64,000 nucleotides of DNA, from assembly GCF_003347205.1 (NCBI RefSeq), contig NZ_QQBJ01000022.1, positions 62,001 to 126,000 of the forward strand. Direction: 5' to 3'. This document shows, piece after piece, positions 58,486 to 64,000 of this stretch. The notes under the pieces are model-generated. The model was not told the origin of the DNA, made no database searches, and saw only the letters and a program-made list of their open reading frames with translations. Numbering within the stretch: position 1 is the stretch's first letter; the number at the start of each line of letters is the position of its first letter. This DNA comes from Mycolicibacterium moriokaense. GTDB taxonomy: Bacteria > Actinomycetota > Actinomycetes > Mycobacteriales > Mycobacteriaceae. Position numbers and translations under genes: made by a program.

Positions 58486-58755
58486 CTAGGTCCGAGAGGT
58501 GACAGTCGAGCGGATCGCCGCCGGAGATGTCGGGTCGATCAGCGCTAGCAGGGTGTGGCGGGCGTCGACGTCGTGCGGGTCGTCGTGCAGCTCGTCGCAC
58601 GCGATCCGGATCCGGCGGGCGAGGGTCCGCTCGTCCAGGGCGGGTGTGGATCGTCGGAGCAGATCACGGGCGTTGGCTTGGGCCACGGGATCCAGCGGGG
58701 AGCCATAGAGGTCGTCGCAGGCCTCTTGGATCTGGTGGGAGAGCGCATCTGCCAT
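58486..58755 (-). CDS. Small helical protein, paralogue of 42330 gene
   Basis: 89 residues from ATG 58755 (AGGAG upstream). It appears internally duplicated: IQEACDDLYGSPLDPVAQANARDLL and IRIACDELHDDPHDVDARHTLL share the ACD-L pattern and length. The second unit matches the 42330 protein. Unknown role. Confidence 0.65.
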   Translation of the reverse strand: MADALSHQIQEACDDLYGSPLDPVAQANARDLLRRSTPALDERTLARRIRIACDELHDDPHDVDARHTLLALIDPTSPAAIRSTVTSRT

Positions 58756-58892
58756 CTCTGCTCCTGCCACGTCTTGCGGTGTCAAGTGTGGTTGAGTTTG
58801 TTAGTCAACTTCAGTTGTCACTATAGCCAATATTCAAGACGTGTTGTCAACAGATACCCATCGGAGTTGATTGGAGCAGTTAGTCTGCCCAG

Positions 58893-59276
58893 GTGGCTTT
58901 CGACGACCTCACCGACGAGGATCTCGCGCTCGCCACCAGTCGTGTCGCGGCCGACGCCCTACATTCCGCGCGCCTACTGGCCGCCGATCATCTCGTTCGC
59001 GGGCCGGGGGCAGGTGCCGGCGACGCAGCCACCGCCGTGGACGTCCTTCTCGCGCGCGCCCCCGCGGACACCCGCTACGAGCTGCTGCGCGCATTCGAGA
59101 AACCATGGGCGACCTTGGTAATCCGAATCCTGGCACCAGTGGCGGATCCCGCCCCAGCTATGCAGGACGCTCGCGATCGAGGAGTGACGGCCGCGGCGAT
59201 CGCCAAGGCGTTGGGAGTGTCCCAGCAGGCGCTGTACCAGAACCCGCGGTACGCCGAGATCGTCCGCCGCCGCTGA
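58893..59276 (+). CDS. Putative HTH protein
   Basis: 127 residues. The C-terminus (ARDRGVTAAAIAKALGVSQQALYQNPRYAEIV) is a clear helix-turn-helix; the N-terminal part is helical and Ala-rich. GTG 58893 lies six bases after TAGTCT with no ribosome site, another leaderless start. Divergent from the 58486 gene across an AT-rich promoter region. Probably a small regulator. Confidence 0.7.
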   Translation: MAFDDLTDEDLALATSRVAADALHSARLLAADHLVRGPGAGAGDAATAVDVLLARAPADTRYELLRAFEKPWATLVIRILAPVADPAPAMQDARDRGVTAAAIAKALGVSQQALYQNPRYAEIVRRR

Positions 59277-59321
59277 AACCCTGTTTCTAAGTTTCATATA
59301 TTCGGCCGCAGGTCGGCGGCG

Positions 59322-59410
59322 TCAGATCGGGCTGATGTCGATGAGGTCGTCGAGGCCTCGAAAGTCGTCGGCATTGCGAGTGCACAACACCCACTTCAGT
59401 GGACTTCCGA
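59322..59410 (-). pseudogene. Remnant of a PIN-domain (VapC) toxin C-terminus
   Basis: On the minus strand the frame ending at 59322 reads PLKWVLCTRNADDFRGLDD then LIDISPI and stop, the typical last strand-helix of VapC proteins (L-TRN-DF-GL). No start or catalytic N-terminal part exists upstream; that space is now the promoter of the 59435 gene. Confidence 0.65.
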
Positions 59411-59428
59411 ATACGTTCCGAATAAGAT
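59405..59428 (+). promoter_or_regulatory. Tandem-repeat operator and leaderless promoter of the 59435 gene
   Basis: TTCCGAATACG (59405-59415) and TTCCGAATAAG (59416-59426) are adjacent 11-bp repeats with one mismatch. The second overlaps the TAAGAT -10 box (59423-59428), six bases before the ATG at 59435. A likely autoregulatory site of the antitoxin. Confidence 0.65.
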
Positions 59429-59434
59429 CAGGGC

Positions 59435-59890
59435 ATGACCAAGACAGCCGCGTTGGGCACCACGCGCCGCTCCTCGGACCTGAGCAAGCACTCCGCGGAG
59501 GTGTTCGCCGAGGCTGAGGACCACCCTGTGACGGTGACGCGGCGCGACGGCGAAGCGCTCGTGCTGATGTCGCAGCGTCAGATGGAGAGCCGTAGCCGCA
59601 TGCTCGAGTTCGCCGCCCAGCTCATCGGTGTGACCGTAGACGACAGCGGCCCGCTTGCCGAGCGGATGTCCAGGGCCTTTCCATGGATGCTCGCCTTGTC
59701 GCCCGAGGACCGGGCGAGGTGCGCTCAGGACCTTGTTGACGCGGCGCGAGCATCGTTTTCCACCGACCAGCCGCATCGGGTGCTTGCGGAGCTCACGTCG
59801 TGGCGGGAGACGGCGACGGCCCTTGCCGCCGGGCTGGGGCGCGGTGAGCTTGAGTGGATCGACGAGGCCGTTGTGGTTGAGCGGCCGTAG
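59435..59890 (+). CDS. Phd/YefM-type antitoxin
   Basis: 151 residues. TTRRSSDLSKHSAEVFAEAED, then PVTVTRRDGEALVLMSQRQME, is the Phd/YefM DNA-binding fold in which the protein recognises its own promoter. The C-terminal 80 residues form a long helical region that would bind the toxin. Longer than most YefM proteins. Coupled to the next gene by a 2-bp gap. Confidence 0.8.
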   Translation: MTKTAALGTTRRSSDLSKHSAEVFAEAEDHPVTVTRRDGEALVLMSQRQMESRSRMLEFAAQLIGVTVDDSGPLAERMSRAFPWMLALSPEDRARCAQDLVDAARASFSTDQPHRVLAELTSWRETATALAAGLGRGELEWIDEAVVVERP

Positions 59891-59892
59891 CG

Positions 59893-60240
59893 GTGGCGGG
59901 TAAGCGCGGTGAGCGTGTTCCTCGTCCTCCAAAGAAGCAGGAGTTCGAGCTTCGCTTCGCTACTTCTGATGCCGCCAAAGGCTGGCAAGATCTCACGGCC
60001 ACGATTCGTAATCCACTCGCTGACGCGTGGGATTTTCTGACGCGAACGCCGCTCACCGAGACCCCCACCAATTACCCGTTGCGAGGTGAGCTGGGCACTA
60101 TCTCTCGCGGTGGCAAGACGTTTGAGCGTTGGCAGCACAAGCCGACCCTGAAGGGCACCGCCCGCATCTGGTTCTTCGTCGAGGACCGCACGGTGTACCT
60201 GGAGCAGGTGCACACCAGCCATCCGAACGAAACCAAGTAG
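59893..60240 (+). CDS. RelE-like toxin partner
   Basis: 115 residues with a basic start, GTG 59893 two bases after the antitoxin stop. KKQEFELRFATSDAAKGWQDL, then a helical region, RGGKTFERWQHKPTLKG, ARIWFFVEDRTVYLEQVHTSHP gives the ParE/RelE order of two helices and a terminal sheet ending in a His pair. It probably inhibits translation or gyrase; the exact type is not readable. Confidence 0.8.
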   Translation: MAGKRGERVPRPPKKQEFELRFATSDAAKGWQDLTATIRNPLADAWDFLTRTPLTETPTNYPLRGELGTISRGGKTFERWQHKPTLKGTARIWFFVEDRTVYLEQVHTSHPNETK

Positions 60241-60248
60241 TTCGCTGG

Positions 60249-60280
60249 AGTGGCGGCCACGGTGTTCCGTGGCCGCCACT
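60249..60280. terminator. Bidirectional terminator between convergent genes
   Basis: A perfect 14-bp inverted repeat, AGTGGCGGCCACGG and CCGTGGCCGCCACT, with a 4-base loop, between the toxin gene (plus) and the large exported-protein gene (minus). Confidence 0.85.
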
Positions 60281-60286
60281 GCCGGG

Positions 60287-62257
60287 TTATGCCGCCGCGG
60301 CGTGCTTGGGGGCGTCGCTGCTTGCTGCGGCGTGGCGGGGGGATGTGGCGGAGGCGTGCTTGGGTGTCTTGGTCGAGCTGCCCGCGGTGGTGGTGGCGCG
60401 GTGGGGGGTGCCCTGCCCGGTAGTGCTGGTCGCGTTGTCGTTCTTGTCGGCGTCGCGGACGCGGGGCTTCTTGGGTGTGGTGGCAGGTTGGTCGGTGGCG
60501 GCGTTCGTGGAGTCGTCGCCCGTGGTGGTGGGCTTCTTCACGGCGGGCTTGGTCTCCGCTGCGGGAGTCTCGGCGTCCGGCTCGCTCTCGCCAGCCGGCT
60601 TGGTGGCGTCCGGCTTGGTCTCCGTGGCGTCGGACGGTGTGGTCGCAGTGTCGGTGTCGGGGGTGGCCGTAGCGGGCGGGGTGTCGGCGGTGGGCGGGGT
60701 GTCGGCGGTGGGTGTGGTGGCGTCGACGTTGGCGGTTTCGTCGAGCTCGGCGGTCGCGGGTGGTTCGGCGGTGACTGCTGCGCTGCGCGTTCCGGGGATG
60801 TGTTCGGTTGTTGCGTCGCCTGTTTCGGTGTTGTGGGCGGGTCGCTCCGAGGTGTCCCCCGTGGTTGGCTCGGCGTCCTTGGCGGTCGTGGTGTCGGCGG
60901 CGAGGGTGAGGGTGACGGCTTTGGGTGCGGCGGCCGCGGTGAGGCTGCCGGTGATGGAGGAGCCGAAGTCGAGGGCCGCGGCGATGGTGCGTAGGCCGGC
61001 GGCTGTGGTGAAGGCTGCGGCGTTGACGAGGCCGTTGACGGTGGCGGCCATGGCGTGGGGCAGGCTGTAGACGAGGGAGGGCAGTCCGGCGGCTTGCATG
61101 ATGCCGCTGGCGGCGGTGGCCAATCCTGCTGTGAGCGCGGTGATTACGTCGGCGGTGGCGGTGGCGATGTCGGCGGCGGCGGTGAACGGCACTGAGGCCA
61201 GGGATCCGGCGGTGTGGGCGACCTTGGTGACGGTGGTGATGCCGGCGCCGACGAGGACGGAGACGGCGTGGGTGTAGCTGGCGGGGCTCAGGGGTGCGGA
61301 GCCGATGGTGTTGATGACTTCTTGGATGGCGCCGGAGCGGGTGCCGTCGCCGATCCAGGTGGCGATCGCGTCGGTGGCGCCGTCGGCGATCTTGTCGAGG
61401 GTGGTGGCGGCGGCGGTGGTGATGGTGGTGGAGGCTCCGTTGACGCCGGCGACGGCGGCGGTGACGGGGGCGGAGACGATGCCTTGGACGGCGGTGAGGA
61501 GGCCGTTGATGAGGTCGATGCCGGTGAGGGTCTTGCCGGCGCCGAGGAGGCCGTTGAAGGTGTCGAGGGCGTTGTCGACTTGGGCGGTGACTCCGGTGAC
61601 GACGGCGTGGGTGACGGTGAGGACGTTGGCGCCGAGGTTGTTGACGGCGCCGATGCCTTCGGTGACGAGGAGGCCGGCGATGTCGAGGGGCGTGTTGATG
61701 AGGCCGGTGTAGCTGGGTAGTGCCAGCGGATTGTTGATGACGGTGGCGACGGCGTGCAGGGCGGTGCCGAGGGAGCCGGTCAGGGTGGAGGTCAGCAGGT
61801 CGGCGAGCTGACCGGTGGTCAGCACGATGGTGCCGTTGGCGGCGTCGATGGAGTTCGACAGGCGTGAGAGGCCGTTGCCTGCAGTGTCTTTGAGGGTGGT
61901 GAGGATTGCGGCCAGGGTCCGGTTGTCGGTGGCGTCGATGAGGCCGTCCCACAGGCTGTCGTTGAGGGTGGCGGCCGAGCCCAGGGCGTTGGCCAGGGTT
62001 TGGCCGGGGGCTCCGACGAGCCCGGTGACGGTGGTGGAGGCGGACTGCAGGGCGGCGTTGAGGTTGTTGATCAGCGCGGTGACGTCGGCAGGGTTGATGG
62101 CGGCGGTCAGCTCCAGGCGCGGTGCCGAGACCTGGGGCAGCGACAGGTGCAGCGGTGGTGTCGGCGGGGGCAGCACCAGTGGGGTCAGGGTGAGGGCTGC
62201 GGCGGTGGTCAGGGCGAGGGCGGGACGGGGCGAGCGGCGGGAAGCGGCGGCGTACAT
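60287..62257 (-). CDS. Large exported Ala/Thr-rich protein
   Basis: 656 residues. Signal peptide at about 1-30 (PALALTTAAALTLTPLVLPP). Residues 45-440 are a repetitive helical region rich in Ala, Thr, Leu and Asn (VTALINNLNAALQSAS, GIGAVNNLGANVLTVTHAVV). The last 200 are Thr/Pro/Glu/Lys-rich and end in histone-like basic repeats (KTPKHASATSPRHAAASS). No sortase motif. Proteins of this type occur in fast-growing mycobacteria without known function; a cell-surface or wall-spanning role is likely. CAGGAG precedes the ATG. Confidence 0.78.
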   Translation of the reverse strand: MYAAASRRSPRPALALTTAAALTLTPLVLPPPTPPLHLSLPQVSAPRLELTAAINPADVTALINNLNAALQSASTTVTGLVGAPGQTLANALGSAATLNDSLWDGLIDATDNRTLAAILTTLKDTAGNGLSRLSNSIDAANGTIVLTTGQLADLLTSTLTGSLGTALHAVATVINNPLALPSYTGLINTPLDIAGLLVTEGIGAVNNLGANVLTVTHAVVTGVTAQVDNALDTFNGLLGAGKTLTGIDLINGLLTAVQGIVSAPVTAAVAGVNGASTTITTAAATTLDKIADGATDAIATWIGDGTRSGAIQEVINTIGSAPLSPASYTHAVSVLVGAGITTVTKVAHTAGSLASVPFTAAADIATATADVITALTAGLATAASGIMQAAGLPSLVYSLPHAMAATVNGLVNAAAFTTAAGLRTIAAALDFGSSITGSLTAAAAPKAVTLTLAADTTTAKDAEPTTGDTSERPAHNTETGDATTEHIPGTRSAAVTAEPPATAELDETANVDATTPTADTPPTADTPPATATPDTDTATTPSDATETKPDATKPAGESEPDAETPAAETKPAVKKPTTTGDDSTNAATDQPATTPKKPRVRDADKNDNATSTTGQGTPHRATTTAGSSTKTPKHASATSPRHAAASSDAPKHAAAA

Positions 62258-62283
62258 ATGGTCTCCTGCGAGCGGGCGGGATC

Positions 62284-62400
62284 CCAGGTGTTTACCTGGT
62301 GCGGGGAATTTACCAACAGTGGTGACTTTCTCGGGTCTTTCACCAAGCAGTGAAATTTGCCCTTACGCCCGGACGGGCTTTCTGACACCTCGCGTCCGGG
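62284..62400. promoter_or_regulatory. Cluster of three small hairpins
   Basis: CCAGGT-gttt-ACCTGG (62284-62299), TTTCAC-caagca-GTGAAA (62338-62355) and CCCGGACG with CGTCCGGG (62368-62400). They stand 27 to 143 bp upstream of the exported-protein start and could be a structured leader or operators. Confidence 0.5.
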
Positions 62401-62495
62401 GGCGGGGGGCCATGCCATCGCCGCAGGTCACGAGCATGGGCGGGCAGTTCGAGTTCGTCGATGCCGACGGGCGCCGGCGACGCGCGACCATTCGT

Positions 62496-62509
62496 GGAGA
62501 CGTGCTATG
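62496..62509 (+). repeat. Intergenic element, copy 7
   Basis: GGAGACGTGCTATG on the plus strand, followed by CCCGCAGCTCAGCGG. Confidence 0.45.
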
Positions 62510-62641
62510 CCCGCAGCTCAGCGGCAGTTCTTCCCTCAGTAGCTGCGCCGCCAGGTCGCCTGGGCGCCGGCTAGGCGTTCTGGGTAACCAGCTGCGGCTG
62601 CTGATCGGCGAGCTGGCGCACCGGCTGGGGCACTTCCGAGT

Positions 62642-62860
62642 TCATGCCATCCACGACATGCTGGCGGCTTCGGCCTTGGAGGCGGTGCGGCTGGCGCGCA
62701 GTTGGCTGCGCTGGTCTCGGGCGATGCGGCGGGACAGCACGAGGTCCTCGCGCCAGGAAAGGCGCCGGAGGGTGCCGGCCAGGCCGTTGATCTGGGCGTC
62801 GCTCAGGCCGGCCAGCTCGCCGGCGCCGTCATGGGCTGCCAGCACGACGATGCCGCGCAT
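62642..62860 (-). CDS. Small unknown helical protein
   Basis: 72 residues from ATG 62860, which shares a base with the preceding stop (TGATG). LAGLSDAQINGLAGTLRRLSWREDLVLSRRIARDQRSQLRAS is a charged helical stretch. It forms a pair with the 62860-63093 gene. Unknown. Confidence 0.6.
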   Translation of the reverse strand: MRGIVVLAAHDGAGELAGLSDAQINGLAGTLRRLSWREDLVLSRRIARDQRSQLRASRTASKAEAASMSWMA

Positions 62861-63093
62861 CAGCGGCACGTTCGAGGCGGTGAATCGCGTTGTGGCCAGG
62901 AGGAGCTCGGTGGCGCTGCGGTTGACTCGCCGGTGCGCTCGGTGCGTGGAGGGGTGAACCAGAAGTCAATGCCCGCCGTGTTCGTCAGGGTCTCCACGCT
63001 GGTCTCGCGGATGAGGTCGGCGATGTCGTCGGCGGACAGGAGGCGGCGCTTGTACAGCTCGCCGTTGTGGCTGGCGTGGAGTACTTGAATCAT
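62860..63093 (-). CDS. Small unknown protein
   Basis: 77 residues, ATG 63093 preceded by AAAGGG. MIQVLHASHNGELYKRRLLS and ADDIADLIRETSVETLTNTAG look like a compact domain; the C-terminal 25 residues are Pro/Ser/Arg-rich. Co-translated with the gene at 62642. Unknown. Confidence 0.6.
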   Translation of the reverse strand: MIQVLHASHNGELYKRRLLSADDIADLIRETSVETLTNTAGIDFWFTPPRTERTGESTAAPPSSSWPQRDSPPRTCR

Positions 63094-63176
63094 GTTCGGG
63101 CCCTTTGTCCGTCGGTCGAAGGTCGCGCACCGCCAACGTACCCTCGGTGGCCAGCTGGGGACGGACGACTTGGCGC

Positions 63177-63189
63177 GGGACGTGTCGTT
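63177..63189 (+). repeat. Intergenic element, copy 8
   Basis: GGGACGTGTCGTT, followed by TGCCGTGGTCAGAGG. Confidence 0.65.
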
Positions 63190-63298
63190 TGCCGTGGTCA
63201 GAGGGTTGCGGGTGTGTGAGCGTCGAGGTGACGGACTTTGGTGGGTGCCCGGCTGTTTCCACTCAATCCAGCGGCCCGGGGCGCCGGGACCGGCTGCC

Positions 63299-63312
63299 GG
63301 GGACGTGCTATC
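63299..63312 (+). repeat. Intergenic element, copy 9
   Basis: GGGGACGTGCTATC, followed by TGCGCTGGTAGG. Confidence 0.65.
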
Positions 63313-63428
63313 TGCGCTGGTAGGCGGCTACTTGCGCGGAGAGGGTTGCTGCGTCGCCGCTATTGACCGGATTCTTGGGCGCAAGCCTCGGACTTTAGTC
63401 CGGGGTGAGCGGCGCCCGCCGCCGCAGC

Positions 63429-63442
63429 GGGGACATGTCATC
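63429..63442 (+). repeat. Intergenic element, copy 10
   Basis: GGGGACATGTCATC; the downstream half is poorly kept. Confidence 0.65.
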
Positions 63443-63519
63443 AACCCTCCGCCTCGCGCAGCAGCCCGCCGCTCGGTGTAGTCGGCGGGGCCGCGGGCGA
63501 ACGTGGCCTGCGAGGACGC

Positions 63520-63533
63520 GGGGACGTGTCATC
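63520..63533 (+). repeat. Intergenic element, copy 11
   Basis: GGGGACGTGTCATC, followed by GTCGATGTTCAGG; nine bases before the end of the second ADP-ribosyltransferase gene. Confidence 0.65.
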
Positions 63534-63541
63534 GTCGATGT

Positions 63542-64000
63542 TCAGGATGCCTTTTGGGCGCTCTTGAGAGCCTGAGCTTCGGCCTCGGCCACCAGGTCCT
63601 CGGCGACCAGGTACACCGTCGGCCGGCGCTCGACGCCGGACGCCGGCTCGACGCGCACGCAGCGCAGTGCGGTGCCGGGCGGGATGATCACCTCGTCTTC
63701 GCCGGCGTTGGCGGAGATCGCCTTCACCGGCAGTCCGTCGCGGGTGCGGATGGCCATCAGGTAGGAGCCTGACCCGCGGTCGGCGAATCGGGTGGCCGTG
63801 GCGGTTCGGGTGGTGGCTGAGGCGACCTGCCCCAGTTCGACTTTGGCGCCGACGGGGAACGCGGTGGCGAGGTAGTTGGCCGGCGTACCGGTGTAGCCGG
63901 TGGGGACGCGGGTACCGCGGATGACGGTGACGGGTTCGCGGGTGGTGTTGTGGCGGGCGTACTTGTCGAAGGCGCTGCGCAGGTGGGTGCAGGTGTTGGC
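63542..64000 (-). CDS. Second ADP-ribosyltransferase, C-terminal part (5' end outside window)
   Basis: About 152 residues are visible and the frame is open to the window edge. The sequence parallels the C-terminus of the 31833 protein: AFDKYARHNTT, VTVIRGTRVPTGYTGTPANY, SATTRTATATRFA, MAIRTRDGLPVKAIS and GEDEVIIPPGTALRCVRVE. Arg in VIRGT, the Ser-Thr strand and the ExE pair (EDE) are intact, so it should be active. Whether it also carries the N-terminal zinc module cannot be seen. Confidence 0.85.
   Translation of the reverse strand, partial: ANTCTHLRSAFDKYARHNTTREPVTVIRGTRVPTGYTGTPANYLATAFPVGAKVELGQVASATTRTATATRFADRGSGSYLMAIRTRDGLPVKAISANAGEDEVIIPPGTALRCVRVEPASGVERRPTVYLVAEDLVAEAEAQALKSAQKAS

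Larger units (their letters stand above)
62258..62641. other. 384-bp region upstream of the exported protein gene
   Basis: No gene seen. It holds three short hairpins (62284-62400) and intergenic element copy 7 (62496-62509). Confidence 0.5.
63094..63541. other. 448-bp region rich in the intergenic element
   Basis: No convincing gene on either strand. Four copies of the GGGGACRTGYYAT element (63177, 63299, 63429, 63520) stand 94 to 134 bp apart in the same orientation, the densest cluster in the window. Confidence 0.55.

Noticed and set aside
61214-61720. Gly/Asp-rich plus-strand frame resembling a PE_PGRS-like protein
   Set aside because: It is the complement of the Ala/Thr-rich exported-protein gene; the Gly/Asp runs arise from reversed Ala and Thr codons.
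63092-63481. 129-codon plus-strand frame in the right-hand gap
   Set aside because: No ribosome site, irregular composition, and it would contain three copies of the intergenic element, which is otherwise never coding.
1-64000. Relaxase, type IV secretion, integrase or transposase genes
   Set aside because: I looked for HUH, tyrosine/serine recombinase, DDE and VirB4/TcpA motifs and found none; the three-domain FtsK-type ATPase at 22349 is EccC, not a conjugation coupling protein.
1-64000. CRISPR array, rRNA or tRNA genes
   Set aside because: The repeats seen are short and widely spaced, without spacer units, and no cloverleaf or rRNA-like stretch was noticed.

Overview
The window is high-GC, gene-dense DNA that reads as part of a mycobacterial plasmid, probably one of the large ESX-bearing conjugative plasmids. 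Three things support this: one complete type VII secretion (ESX) cluster at 11.9-30.0 kb; plasmid functions (a ParA plus small ribbon-helix-helix partner pair, ParB-like proteins, a plasmid-borne DnaB, several toxin-antitoxin pairs, a DUF2637 membrane protein); and mycobacterial signatures (PE, PPE, EspG, MycP, an MPT63-like secreted protein, WhiB proteins, leaderless TANNNT promoters). I see no rRNA, tRNA, CRISPR array, transposase or relaxase, so mobilisation genes, if present, lie outside the window. Both window edges cut genes.

Layout. 0-1.7 kb: tail of a plus-strand gene and an unknown gene. 1.7-7.9 kb: minus-strand genes, including a tightly overlapping operon that runs from a WhiB regulator through a small HTH protein to a ParB-like protein, then a zinc-finger peptide and DnaB. 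DnaB is split in its P-loop by a class-3-type mini-intein. 8.2-11.8 kb: a membrane protein, an EspR-like regulator and the parA partition pair. 11.9-30.0 kb: the ESX cluster, transcribed leftward as eccA-eccB-eccC, pe-ppe-esxB-esxA, espG-EspI-like-eccD-mycP-eccE. Strong hairpins separate the three blocks, and the pe-ppe-esx block has its own recognisable promoter.

30.0-42.6 kb: accessory genes. Two neighbouring proteins share an N-terminal zinc-binding module but end differently, one in a WhiB-like domain and the other in an ADP-ribosyltransferase. A compact minus-strand operon follows (DUF4031, alpha/beta hydrolase, nuclease-like, DUF5131, ASCH and unknown zinc proteins), then a Panacea-type toxin-antitoxin pair. 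42.8-46.7 kb: a plus-strand module of XRE regulator, ImmA/IrrE protease, MAB_1171c-like membrane protein and cytochrome P450, followed by a damaged Crp-like fragment. 46.9-50.5 kb: small unknown genes, a Nudix hydrolase and VapBC.

50.5-58.4 kb: a second secretion-related island with an MPT63-like exported protein, a membrane-anchored protein, a large EspK-like protein, an exported HNH nuclease, a DUF2637 protein and a Met/Gln/Gly-rich protein that shares a C-terminal motif with the PPE protein. 58.5-64 kb: small regulators, a remnant PIN toxin, a Phd-type toxin-antitoxin pair, a large exported Ala/Thr-rich protein and the C-terminal part of a second ADP-ribosyltransferase.

The strongest unexplained signal is a short element, core GGGGACRTGYYAT, present at least 12 times and always between genes, mostly in the accessory half. 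Other recurring regulatory signals are a 30-bp promoter-like repeat upstream of three genes, a GTTANGATTTGCG promoter box at four genes, and a near-identical 24-bp promoter/operator at vapB and at the start of the EspK island. All functions are inferred from motifs read by eye; no database search was possible.
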